From Cerioporus squamosus (taxonomy: Eukaryota; Basidiomycota; Agaricomycetes; Polyporales; Polyporaceae), in the NCBI GenBank assembly GCA_022592435.1, contig JABYQS010000077.1, forward strand, positions 62,001 to 126,000: DNA of 64,000 bases, given 5' to 3'. Positions 12,070 to 22,790 of the stretch are shown one piece after another; positions within the stretch are counted from its first letter, which is position 1, and each line of letters begins with the position of its first letter. A program made the translations under genes and the position numbers. The notes below the pieces were generated by a model. That model had not been told where the DNA came from and searched no databases. It saw only the letters and a program-made list of their open reading frames with translations.

Positions 12070-13362
12070 ATGTCAATCAAGACGCCCATCTTCCTCACCG
12101 GTGCTACAGGCACGTCTCTCTGCCTTGGGGGGCTTCTTCCGCGTCCTGACATATATGTCTGCAGGTTACATCGGTGGTGCAGTTCTAGCCCGTCTACTTG
12201 AACACCCCAGTGCCGACACCTTCGACATCACCGTCCTGCTTCGCAGCGAAGGCAAAGCGAAGATACTCGAGTCGCAGTTTGGTGTCAAGGCAGTCATTGG
12301 GACCTATCAGGACTACGACAAGATCGAGAGTCTCGTCGAAGATGCGCACTTCGTATTCCACCTCGTATGTTCCCGTCAATGCCATTCACGAAACACTCTG
12401 GTACTGATCGTGCACAGGCGGACTCGGACGATGTCCCTCTGATCACCGCAATTCTGAGTGGCATGAAGAAGCGACATGCGAAACTCGGGGATTTACCCAA
12501 TTTGATTCAAACTGTACGCATTACTTCTGCTCCCTGGTGCTCGGACGCCATCAAGAAATACTGATCCTCCTCTTTGCAGTCGGGAACCGGCACCCTGACC
12601 GACGACGCACGTGGCCTATACCCCACCGAGACCATCTACGACGATCTCAACGTTGAGCAGATCAAGTCCATATCCCCCGAAGCTCCTCACCGGTCCGTCG
12701 ATCTGCTAATCACGGAGGCCGACACTCAAGGCTACCTTCGAGCATACATCATCTTGCCGTCGACGATCTACGGGCTCGCAAAGCATTCCCTCGTCCGTGC
12801 GGGCGTGTCGAACGGGATCTCTATCCAGATACCTTATCTCATCAGGGCCTCGCTCGCCCGCAAACAGGCAGGGATGGTCGGACAGGGGAAGGCTCTCTGG
12901 CCGGACGTACACATCGACGACAGTAAGCCTCCCTACCGTTGTCCCCACCCCGCACGCACAGCGTGGATGCTGACCTACGCATTTCCATTTCCCGCAGCTG
13001 CAAATCTTTGCATCGCGGTCTTTGACGCGATGTACCGCGACCCCTCGAGCATCGGACACGGCTGGAACGGCTTCTACTTCGGGGAGAACGGCGAACACAG
13101 CTGGTATCAAATCAGCAAGGCCATCGGAGACGCTCTCGTCCGCCTGGGGATCTCTGACAACCCCGAGCCGACTCCATTCACGAGCGAGGAGCTGGTTAAA
13201 TATTTTGGCAGCGAGCAGCTCGGTTTGGGATGGGGCACGAACTCACGCGCGCGCGGAAACCGCAGTCGGTCTATCGGGTGGAAACCGAAGCATACGGTGG
13301 AGGACATGCTGAACAGCATCTCGCAGGAAGTCGAGGTGTTGGCGAACTTGCAGCAGCAGTAG
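12070..13362 (+). CDS. NAD(P)-binding epimerase/dehydratase-like protein, array copy B
   Basis: Second intact member of the tandem SDR array, with 347 residues from five exons: 12070-12109, 12165-12364, 12418-12513, 12580-12922 and 12998-13362 (40, 200, 96, 343 and 365 nt). The same marks as copy A are present: GATGYIGGAVLARLLEHP with the coenzyme loop split by the GC-AG intron 1, FDITVLLRSEGKAK, SGTGTLTDDARG, PSTIYGLAKH, GFYFGENGEHSWYQ and RSIGWKPKHTVEDML. Copy B is very close to copy A in both exon and intron-flanking sequence, so the duplication is fairly recent. It ends in a short glutamine run. Enzyme activity on a sugar-nucleotide, ketone or flavonoid-like substrate is possible but unproven. 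Confidence 0.88.
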
Positions 13363-13544
13363 CAGAAGTAGCTGAGCTCCGGGCATGTCTGGACATTGGG
13401 ATTGGACGCATCTTGTGAGTCTGTACAAGATCTGCAACAGGTTACTGGCGCTCTCACTCGATACTTCGTCTAGTCAGTCACCGTCCGATACATTCCACTG
13501 GGCCATACGCCTTGGAAGCATCGCCCGTCATGAACCAGGACTGG

Positions 13545-13790
13545 GACTTTTGTTCGGCGAGAACGGTACGACGAGCGTCAGCAGTGCGCTCTCTACAACG
13601 CCACGCTAACGCCACGGGCGACGCGCTGGTCTGCCAAAATTCGCAAACTGACCTGGGACTATGTATATCAAGACGAAAGCTCGACAGTGAGGCCGTCTTA
13701 GCTGCGTTTTGAGAGACGTGCACCAATATCCCCGTACATGGCGAACATATTGGCCCCGAGGTCGAGGCTCTGAGGAAGAAGGAACGATCT
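13545..13790 (+). pseudogene. decayed 3' fragment of an SDR/epimerase array gene (remnant P4)
   Basis: GLLFGENGTTSVSSALS (13550-13600) parallels P1 (GENGTPVSVSSALS), followed by a frame break, ATGDALVCQ (about 13615-13641) and, near 13755, GPEVEALRKKE. It is the most complete of the remnants in order but has stops and shifted frames throughout. Confidence 0.55.
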
Positions 13791-13913
13791 CCTAAAGGCA
13801 CCGTGACACCAGTACTTTTCCCCCGGTTGCGTAGTGCTATACCACGCTGGGACACGAACTCACGACCGGTCAAGCGTGTCGTCTTGCCTATCCAGGAGAC
13901 GGCGAAGCAAGCA

Positions 13914-14075
13914 CTGGCAGGTGACCTGGAGTTCGAGCTCAGTGAGTTTCCGTCTCTCGACTAAGTGCTGTCAACATAGAGTTCCCAGATGCCTTCGGTG
14001 ACCACTTGTCCTCTAGGTGCTTGGTAAGTGAGAGTGCTCCCATGACGAAGCAGTCCAAGGACTAGTATAAAAGCC
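13914..14075 (+). repeat. array promoter block R4 with TATA box
   Basis: Related to R1-R3 and nearly identical to the orphan R2 over about 70 bases. TATAAAA at 14066-14072 lies about 80 bases upstream of the ATG of copy C. Confidence 0.65.
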
Positions 14076-14150
14076 TCTCCTCTCTGGAAGCACACAAGCT
14101 TCCAACCTTCAGACCTTCGATCGTCGGCCTTGTTCACGCTGACCAGGAAA

Positions 14151-15429
14151 ATGTCGACGAAGACGCCCATCTTCCTCACTGGTGCTACGGGCACGTCTCG
14201 CTCCTTCTCGATGATCCGGAGGTGTGCTGAGATATGCTTGTCCAGGCTACATCGGAGGCTCAGTGCTCGCTCGTCTTCTCAACACCCTCGCGTCGCCACT
14301 TTCGATATCACCGTGCTGGTCCGCGATGCGAAGAAGGCGGAGATACTGGAGTCCCAGTTCGGTGTCAAGGCAGTCGTTGGCACCCACCAGGAGCACGACA
14401 ACATCGAAAGTCTCGTCGAGAGTGCGCACGTTGTGTTCCACCTGGTGGGTACTTACTACAGTGTACATCACGCTTGTGCCAACGCAGTCCTTCTGCAGCC
14501 GGACCCAGACGACGTCCCTCTCATCCAAGCGATCTTGAGAGGTATGCGGAAGCGACATGAGAAGCTCGGGGATGTACCTACCCTAATCCACACCGTATGT
14601 GGCAGTCTTCGCTATCGAAGATTGGACGCCAGGCTGTATTGAGCGTTCGTTTCGCAGTCGGGAACTGGTACTCTTACGGACGACGCACGCGGTCTACATC
14701 CGACCGATACTATCTACGACGACCTCAACGTCGAGCAAATCAAGTCCATACCCCCTAACGCGCCTCACCGGCCCGTCGACCTGCTCATCACGGAGGCGGA
14801 CACCGAAGGCTACGTGCGCGCATACATCGTCCTGCCGTCGCTGATATACGGCTTTGCCACGCACGCGCTCGTTCAGGCGGGCGTGTCGAACTCGATCTCC
14901 ATCCAGATCCCCTTCCTCATCAGGGCTGCCCTCGCCCGCAAGCAGGCTGGCATGATCGGCCTCGGAAAGTCTCTGTGGCCGGACGTGCACATTGACGACA
15001 GTGAGTGTGCAGACACCTCCCGGGCGAGACGGTGGCGCGGCCGCTGACACGGTGTATATCCTCACAGTCGCAGACCTGTACCTCACAGTCTTCGACACCA
15101 TCCTGCGCGATCCAGACGCCGCCGGGCACGGCTGGGACGGCTTCTACCTCGGGGAGAGCGGGGAGCACAGTTGGTACCAGGTCAGCAAGGCGATCGGGCA
15201 CGTCCTCGTCGGCCTCGGGATCTCGAACGACCCCGAGCCGACCCCGTTCGAGAAGGAGGAGCTGGTCAAGTACTTTGGCAGCGAGGAGATCGCTTTTGGG
15301 ACGTGGGGCTCGAACTCGCGTGCGCGCGGAAATCGGGGGCGGTCAATTGGGTGGAAGCCGGAGCATACGGCGGAGGATATGTTGAGTAGCATCCTCCCGG
15401 AGGTCGAGGCGTTGGTAAAGCAGAAGTAG
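14151..15429 (+). CDS. NAD(P)-binding epimerase-like protein, array copy C, frameshifted in exon 2
   Basis: Third member of the array. Exons: 14151-14190, 14246-14444, 14499-14594, 14658-15000 and 15068-15429 (40, 199, 96, 343 and 362 nt). Exon 2 is 199 nt where copies A and B have exactly 200. GYIGGSVLARLL reads in one frame and QHPRVATFDITVL in the next, so a base is missing near 14278-14282. Beyond that point the frame is intact to the stop, with EQIKSIPPNAPHRPVDLL, PSLIYGFATH, GFYLGESGEHSWYQ and RSIGWKPEHTAEDML all present. It diverges more from A and B than they do from each other. Either it became a pseudogene recently or the assembly lost one base; with the base restored it would be about 346 residues. 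Confidence 0.75.
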
Positions 15430-15754
15430 CTGAGCTTTGTGGAGGGTTTTGAGCGTATCCGGTATCGGAGGTCGGACGCGTATTGTGAATGTGAAGTATC
15501 ACACGCCATCCATGACCATGAGTCGAAGCGAAGACATGTCTCTATCATTGTCAGTAGAGGCCGACTATGTAGGGCTGCGTTGCCCAACCATGCATTCCTA
15601 TTCTGGTATCGCGTCCGTGGCCCACTTTCCAAGCCTGACCGGCCCTGACGAAAGACAGATATCGATAACCTGCGAGACCGAACGTGAAACATTCAGTGAA
15701 ATTCCTCATTAGCTCTACACCACATAGGAGACAGATCAGCACCGTCGCTCGCAG
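15430..15754. other. convergent intergenic region
   Basis: Shared 3' side of array copy C (+) and the Pof1-like gene (-). Nothing recognised. Confidence 0.5.
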
Positions 15755-16762
15755 CTACGAAAGAGAATACAGTCCATGCTGCTCGATATACCCAGCGATC
15801 AGAGGCGTCACCATGGTCCTCCAACCCTCGTCACCTCTGGCGATCTTCTCGCGCACCTCGCTGCTACTGTACGCACACTCCTCCTCGCCGATGTCAACGA
15901 ACGCTATCCGGTCGCCTGGCGTAATGTCCCTTACAAAGTCGGGTAATTGGGCCTCTGCGTTCTCTTCCGCCTCCCGCGAGACGCCCCTGCTGACCCTGCG
16001 AGCGCAGATGATGCGGGAGTCGTTCTCGGCTGGGGACAGGAAGCGGTGCAGAGCTGTCTTCATGGCTTCCTCGGAGGCGTAGTATCGCGCCGCGAAGAAG
16101 CGGACGATCGTGTCCGTGCCCATCAGGAACGTGAGCTTCGGGGAAGGGGGCTCGGTGCTGGTGCTCTCGTGTGAGGACGAAGACTCCGAGGGAAGTGTGA
16201 TCCCCGGGGCAGGATACAGGTCGGAGATACGTTTGCGGAGGAAGTCGAGGAGCAGTGCAGACTTCCCGACGAAGGTTGGTTCGTCGATGATCGCAACGGC
16301 AACGTTGGGCTCGTGCGCAATCGGTGTTTGGGGCAATGTCTGAGCGGCGTGGAGGTCGCGACTGTGGGTATGCACGAGGTCTTTCGCCAGGAGGGCCATC
16401 ATCTCCATGCGCTGCTCGTACGTCGCGTCGCCCGGCTTGAGTTGCTTGTCTGCATTCCGAACGGAGAGCAGGAGCAGGCGTGCGTCGAAGTCAGCCGGGG
16501 ATGAGTGGGCAACCGTAGGTATGTCTGTGTCGCTTCCAGGCGGAGAAGCCGAGGGCGGCAGGACGCTGGCGAGTGCCAGATGCGCGAGCGTGGGTGGGTT
16601 GAACGAGGAGTCAAGCACTGAAATCTGGATCGTCGGCGAGAGGTGGGGACAACCGGGAGGAAGTGGCCAACGAGCATGTGAGGTATAGACCAGCTCTACG
16701 GTCGATAGACCGCGTTGAATGCGATGGAGGAAGGAGGTGAATGTCATGTCGATGTAGTCCAA
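15755..16762 (-). CDS. Pof1-like nicotinamide-nucleotide adenylyltransferase-type protein
   Basis: Nucleotidylyltransferase-superfamily protein resembling yeast Pof1 (YCL047C), a family related to NMN adenylyltransferases. Single exon, 335 residues. The N-terminal ATP-binding motif SSFNPPTLAH (52-61) is the GxFxPxHxxH-type HIGH signature, here with Thr-Leu-Ala-His. The second motif SSSEVR (299-304) corresponds to the ISSTxxR that binds the triphosphate. FLMGTDTIVRFF in the middle fits the family's core strand, and residues 199-212 are a serine-rich low-complexity insertion. The second ATG (MTFTSF, five codons in) is an equally good start. It is transcribed divergently from the DBP5 gene, with about 360 bases between the starts. 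Fold assignment is solid; the exact substrate is uncertain. Confidence 0.85.
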   Translation of the reverse strand: MDYIDMTFTSFLHRIQRGLSTVELVYTSHARWPLPPGCPHLSPTIQISVLDSSFNPPTLAHLALASVLPPSASPPGSDTDIPTVAHSSPADFDARLLLLSVRNADKQLKPGDATYEQRMEMMALLAKDLVHTHSRDLHAAQTLPQTPIAHEPNVAVAIIDEPTFVGKSALLLDFLRKRISDLYPAPGITLPSESSSSHESTSTEPPSPKLTFLMGTDTIVRFFAARYYASEEAMKTALHRFLSPAENDSRIICARRVSRGVSREAEENAEAQLPDFVRDITPGDRIAFVDIGEEECAYSSSEVREKIARGDEGWRTMVTPLIAGYIEQHGLYSLS

Positions 16763-17123
16763 TCAAGGACGAGCCTGGTATTCGACACCGCATGGAAGAT
16801 AAATAACAGAACTGACCGATATAAGGACATGCGCACTCAAAGCAACCTCCAGCTTGAATAGCTCAACTGCAATTCGCTGGTTTCGGGGTCGTGAGGTCGG
16901 TGAAAGAGGTGCAAGTCGTAGACTGTGGCTGCGGGAGAGACAAGTACGGAAGATAAGATAAGATTGATCTTCGATCAAGGGAGCCACAGACGCAGACTGG
17001 ACTCGTCTCTGCAGGAGCACTTCGAGCACTTGACGAGCAGCCATGCAGAAAGACGCCGATGGATTTTACACGCCTGCAGCCTGTGAGTCTTCCCGCCACC
17101 ATCCGTCGTGAGAGCCGTCCTTC
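16763..17123. promoter_or_regulatory. divergent promoter region, Pof1-like / DBP5
   Basis: 361 bases separate the two start codons and must hold the promoters and 5' UTRs of both genes. No TATA box or named motif stands out. Confidence 0.5.
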
Positions 17124-20100
17124 ATGCCAGACACAGCTGCATCTGCAGAGCCCGCACCCGCCGAGGGGTCCTCCGAGCCCAAGAACGATGCCGGTCAGTC
17201 CCGCCACACCCGCCTCGCGCTGCAGAATCTCACCGATCGCGATGTTCAGACGTCGGGGACCTCATCAAGTCCACCTTCGAGGTGTCGGTGAGTGCCAAGG
17301 TCGTTGTATGCGTGGACGACGCGTCTGAGTCGCGTCGCGAATAGGTCACGCTCGCAGATCAGCAAGCCGACCCCAACTCCCCGCTCTACAGCGCGAAGAC
17401 CTTCGAGGAGCTCGGATTGTCAGTATGCTGCAGGCGAGATCTCCTCCACACGTTCTCATGCAACCACCGTCCACAGGAACCCGGATCTGCTGAAGGGCAT
17501 CTACGACATGGGCTTCTCCAAACCGTCCAAGATCCAGGAGCGCGCACTGCCGCTGTTGCTTGCCAATCCGTGAGTCCTTCATTCCAATCGTACGCGTGTC
17601 TAGAAGGTGTGCAAGAGGAGGGTTAGGCCATGAAGTGGTTATGCTTGGTTGGCCATCCGGTGGCGCGTCCCCCCATGCAGTGGTACGAGAGCTAGAGACA
17701 TTACTGCGCTCTCCGTGCGGAGCTGCGTCCCACCATGCGCGAGGAAGGGCTTATTTCGAATGGATCGGCAGGGAAGCTTGCCAGATGTTGCTTTTCATCG
17801 CGCATACATGGACAAACTATAGGCTTCTCACCTCCGCTGCGGTGAAGGTCCTTTGGCTTTCATGGCGGTAGCAGGGAGTGCACGGAATTCTTCCGTGCAC
17901 GATCTGCGGACCCGAACGAACGTCGCGTCAGCATGGTTCCACCTGCTTGTATCCTTCCTTCACCATCCGAAGATGGTGCATGCCGCTATGAGTGGGCTTG
18001 GATAACTCTGGGAACCTATATCCCGGTAACTCGGATCGCATCGAACGTTCGGGGAGTCCTCTACATTGACTGCCACCGTGCGCACGGACCAGATGGGTCC
18101 GCTCCATGGAGATACCTCCTCTTCTATGAAGTACACGCGATGAGCGGACAACGCCTCAATCTATCCTGCTTCAGCAGGAGGTGCGGATCGAGGTTCATCT
18201 CCGTGGCAGTTCCTTGTCCTCGAGATGTATCCATCTCCATGGGTTCGTCGCTGCGAACGTTGCAGAGTTATTGGATTCGGACCGTGTTTCCTCCCCGCCG
18301 GCGTCGGATCCCTTGATATATGCACAGAAGCGAGCTCTAAGCCATAGCTATCGCACTCCGGAAGAGAGGTCAATCACCTTGATGGTTTGAGGAGCTCGTT
18401 GTTCCTGACTTCGTCGGAAGGAATTGCCTTACTACCCGATGCTCTTCTGTTCATATAGCAAGGTTTGGTCCAATGGCGGTTCGTAGTTATGAAGGGGTCG
18501 TCCTCTCAGGGCCTCCGTCTTCAGGAATGCTGCTCTCCTCGTTCAGATCGTACTCATCCGATGGGACTGCTTGTCTTTTTGAAGATCAGAGTTCCATTGT
18601 CTATCGAGTTGGCACTGATGACGTAGTTCGTCAATGCACTTCATGGCCGCTGCCTGGAAGCTCCTCGCGCCGGCTTCTGGTCTCCGATAACCACTATCCT
18701 TCTTGTACGCCAATAACGCCAATTGTGGTGAAGCCAATACGCGCCATTCAGTTGTCACCGGCGTCATGAAATCCGCGCCGTATTGTGAATGCTCATATAG
18801 CATCGCACCATGCGTTGCAGCGACCTTCATTGCACTCTCCCCGCTTCCGCGATAAGAAGCTCACACATGGCCTTTTCACAGCCCGCAGAACATGATCGGA
18901 CAATCACAGTCGGGTACCGGGAAGACGGCTGCCTTCGTACTCACAATGCTTAGTCGCGTTGATTACTCGATCAACAAGCCTCAGGTCCGTAGCATCTATT
19001 CATGTGAGGTCGCCGTTGCTGATTCTTGTCTCTTCAGGCACTATGTCTTGCACCGTCACGAGAGCTAGCAAGGCAGATCATGTCCGTCGTCGTGGCGATG
19101 GGCAAGTTCACGCAGGTGCAGACGGAGTACGCCATCAAGGAGAGCCTGCCGAAGGGCGCAAGCAACGTCACGGCGCACATCGTCGTCGGGACGCCTGGAA
19201 CGATGACCGACCTGATCAGGCGGAAGGTGATCGACGTGTCGGCGGTGAAGGTGTTCGTCCTTGATGAGGCAGACAACATGCTCGACAAGGACGGTCTGGG
19301 CGAGCAGACGCTGCGAGTGAAGAAGTACGCTCTGTTCCGCCGCTGTTCCCCGCCTCACGCCTCACGCTGAACCCTAAACTCACTTGCCACTGTTCTGCTC
19401 CTTCCGCGCGGCCACGCCTGTAGCATGCTGCCGAAGAACCAGGTGCAGATTATCCTCTTCTCGGCGACGTTCCCCGACCACGTGCGCAACTTTGCGAGCA
19501 AGTTCGCGCCGAACGCGAACAAGATCGAGCTGAAGCGCAACGAGCTCTCGGTGGACAACATCCGGCAGTTCTACATGGATTGCAAGAACGAAGAGCACAA
19601 GTACGAGGTGCTCGTCTCGCTCTACCAGCTCCTCACAATCGGCCAGAGCATCATCTTCTGCCAAGTACGTTATCGGTTGTGCTGATCGTTTGCGTCCGGC
19701 TTCTGACACAAAACGCCGTCTTGCTGCTTCGTCTTCCTTTTCCTGTTCGCGGACACGCCCCCCTGTCAACGTCTGCGTCTGGACCGGGACCTGGAACCCG
19801 AACCGCACTGCATCTGCGCCGTCTCTGTGTTTAGCATCGACACACCGCCGACCGCATCTCGCAGCGGATGACGGCAGAAGGCCACAAGGTTGCGTCGCTG
19901 CACGGAGCCAAGGACGCCCAGGAGCGCGACGCCATTATCGACGGGTTCCGCGAGGGCAAGGAGAAGGTGCTGATCACGACGAACGTCATTGCCCGTGGCA
20001 TCGACATCCTCCAGGTGAACATGGTCGTCAACTACGACTTGCCCCTCATGGCCGAGCGCGACAGCGCGGGCCACAGGGGCGATCTGCATCCCGACATCGA

Positions 20101-20516
20101 GACGTACATCCACCGCATCGGTGCGTGACCTTCCCATACGCATGCGCGGACTTGACGTGCGCTTGTGTGACCATCGCCACTGACACTGACGGGGCTCTCT
20201 TTTTTCCCATTCGCGCGATGTGTGCAGGTCGCACGGGCCGCTTCGGGCGGAAGGGCATCTCGATCAACTTCGTGCACGACAAGGCGACCTGGCAACAGAT
20301 GGAGCAGATTGAACGGGCGACGGGGAAGCAGATCATTCGCATCGAGACGAACGACTTGGACGCGATGGAGGAGGTGCGTCTGTCGTCTTTCGTTGTTTCG
20401 CGGGAGCATCTCGATCACGAGATCTCTTCGCGCGTCCTTCTTCTCCGTGCCCACGTTCCCCGCCACTGACACCGTCTCTGCCGAACATGCAGCAAATGAA
20501 GAAGGCCCTGAAGTAG
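17124..20516 (+). CDS. DBP5: DBP5/DDX19-type DEAD-box RNA helicase
   Basis: ATP-dependent RNA helicase that strips export factors from mRNA at the cytoplasmic face of the nuclear pore. Ten exons encode 453 residues: 17124-17193, 17250-17287, 17345-17418, 17477-17569, 18882-18984, 19038-19324, 19424-19664, 19835-20120, 20228-20373 and 20493-20516. Motifs in order: FSKPSKIQ (Q motif region), QSGTGKT (101-107), PSRELA, DEAD (202-205), SAT (235-237), ARGID, and HRIGRTGR (395-402). [17 protein letters not shown] before the Q motif is characteristic of Dbp5 rather than eIF4A. Intron 4 is 1,312 bases where the others are about 50-170. Removing a 1,248-base segment bounded by the direct repeat CCTTCATT would leave a normal 64-base intron. 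The N-terminal 25 residues are poorly conserved, so the exact start is less certain. Confidence 0.93.
17584..18823. mobile_element. insertion inside DBP5 intron 4, flanked by 8-base direct repeats
   Basis: CCTTCATT occurs at 17576-17583 and again at 18824-18831. Deleting one copy plus the 1,240 bases between leaves a 64-base GT-AG intron. An 8-base target duplication would fit hAT-type DNA transposons or a non-autonomous derivative, but I see no matching terminal inverted repeats (ends CCAATCGTACGC... and ...CGTTGCAGCGA). Open frames inside (for example 18543-18830 minus) have no recognised domain. The element type is unknown and the boundaries are inferred only from the direct repeat. Confidence 0.5.
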
Positions 20517-22790
20517 ATGCGCACCCGCTGCGCGACCCCCAACTCGCAATTGTTGTACTCCGTCCCAACGCGGGGGTCTAGCCCCGCAGCCAGAGATGTA
20601 TTTCCGTTTTGTAACATGTAGCCCCCAATACCCCGCCGCTGGGGTACGAACACGTCTAACACGATCTAGCACACTTTGGAATCCCGATGCACGGATCGCA
20701 CATCTCAGGCTTGAACGTTCGAACCCTCAACGCGGTGCTTCAAGCTAGCTTCGAAGGCCAGGCCCATTGTACGTCTGTGACCGCCAAGGCGTTCTCCACA
20801 TGTCCGAGTATCTCGGTCATGGGACGGACATGGTTGGAGATCCGCCAGGGACACGACTGGGATGAAACCAAGTATGTTCCGTCGAGCCTTCAAGCACACT
20901 TCACTTACTCGCGCTCACATCCCGCATCACTGCAAAGATTCGTGGCGTGCCCGTGCCAAGTGGGCAATTGCTGCTCTCTTGACATCTGCTGCTGGATAGT
21001 GCTCTTCCCGACCTTTTCGCCCTTTGCTCTTCGGGCTACCAAGGCAGGTATGACTTCATCTTGCTGCATTCGCGATGAACCCGAAGCTTGATGGATCCTG
21101 GCTTGCGCATCGCGCTGTCATGCCCATGATGGGACCCTGCGGAGAACGCCTTTTTGTCAGATTCATTGTCGAATCTCGGGTGCGCGCGGCGGCCTTCTCT
21201 TCTGTGCTCGTCCCCGCTGTGGCATCGCAGGTGCGTTTGTGCACGCGCCCGTCTGGCCCGACGTTGACATTGACGTGCCACGCACGGGGCGGGTGGTGAT
21301 GGTGATAAGCATACCGCCACCCCTCGTGCAGATCTCACGCGCTGCTAGGCATGCGTCCGTGGACGAGGACCGTGAACGGCATTGACTTTGACACGGGACG
21401 TGGCTTCACATTGCACGGCGCCCGACGCGAATCCCACACCCGTTGCAGTCCACGTGTGGGGACTGCCGGATGTGGGATGCGCCCGCTGCGACGGGCTCTC
21501 CAGCTTGCGTCTGGGTTCTATAGCGCAGCATCGCGGGGCCAATATAACCAGGCTCGCCGACAGGCGCAGCGAGCTCCCACCTCACAGGGCTCATTTTTAC
21601 ACGCGACATGTCAAGCTGGCCCTTCGTGGCGTTTGAGTGTGGGTTGGCGAACCGACGAAGGCAGGGCAGCCAGTGCGGCGGGCGATTACCTCACTCCGAA
21701 GGCTGCTGACGGAAATTAAGCGTACAGATTCGACAGCGTGCGGCGATCTTGCATTGCACGCCCGCCGCCTGCATCTGGCAGGCGCGGTGCCCCTCTGAGC
21801 GCCGCGCGCGGGCATGTGCCTGCGAGGAGCGATCTCGAGAACACGGCACGCGGGACGCAGGACGCGCAGAGGACCGCGACCGTGGCAGGCGTCGACGTCT
21901 GCTGTTTGGCGATGTGGGCATGTGTAGCGGCATCATGGCCCGTGTAAGCAAACCCGGCCCAGCTCTGCGCACGTCGCCTGTGCAGGCTTGGTATGCGCAT
22001 GCCTCACGCGACGACTGCGACGAGCGATCGCCGACGTGAGATCGCTGGGCCGCGAGCCAATCTGCCACACCGCTGGGCGGGCCTCGTCTGCGAAAGGATG
22101 GAGGGCTGCCATGCGTGCGCGTGCAGGTCCGCTCCGTGTCTGATGCCCCCACAGGTGCACGGCGTTGGTCTCAGTGGGGACATATGGCGGAGTTGGCAAT
22201 GGGAGGCGCGTCCATTGGAGGCAGGTGCACTCCCTTGCAGGCGGAGCTCTGGAACATGTTCCTTGGGCGTATACGCGGAGCCCGTGCGCATGGACCCGTG
22301 CGGGCGAAGCTTTCCGTGCGTACGGGTTCTCGGGCATCGACGATCAGAAGCAGGGTGCGTTCGATGTGGGACGGACGAGAGAGGACGGGTGGAGACGTCT
22401 CGCAGGAAGCGGAAGCGCAGCTGCCAGCTTCCGAGATTCATCAGGGAGGCTCCGGGATGGGCGATGTCAGCCCGAATTGACCACTCTGGCATGGGCCGCT
22501 TCCGTGATAGCGAAGGCCGTGCTTCGAAACGTTGCCCCCCGCGGCCTTGTCTGAAAGGCCAATGGGACTCCCTCGGTACGGCTTCGCGCCTTTGGGTAAT
22601 TGCGCGCGGCGACCCATGGTTATGTTATCACGTTCCTTGATCCACTCCCTTCTCTCGCCTTCGGGAGATGAACCCTCCTCTGTCTATAAAATGCCCATGA
22701 AACTCAGGCTCAGACACTCCACTCCCCCCGGGCCACTCGTCACCCGAAGCACCCCTCATCCACTCCTCGCACTCACACATCTCTTCGACA
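20517..22790. other. intergenic, no gene supported
   Basis: About 2.3 kb with overlapping GC-driven frames on both strands (21691-22152, 21993-22640 and others). None has a domain or credible splice structure. The right end contains the TATA box of the next gene. Confidence 0.45.
22684..22690 (+). promoter_or_regulatory. TATA box of the gene at 22791
   Basis: CTATAAA about 105 bases upstream of the start codon, followed by a C/T-rich leader of a kind common in fungal promoters. Confidence 0.5.

Noticed and set aside
18543..18830. 95-residue minus-strand frame inside the DBP5 intron as a retroelement gene
   Set aside because: No reverse transcriptase, integrase or transposase motif could be found in any frame, so no element class is claimed.
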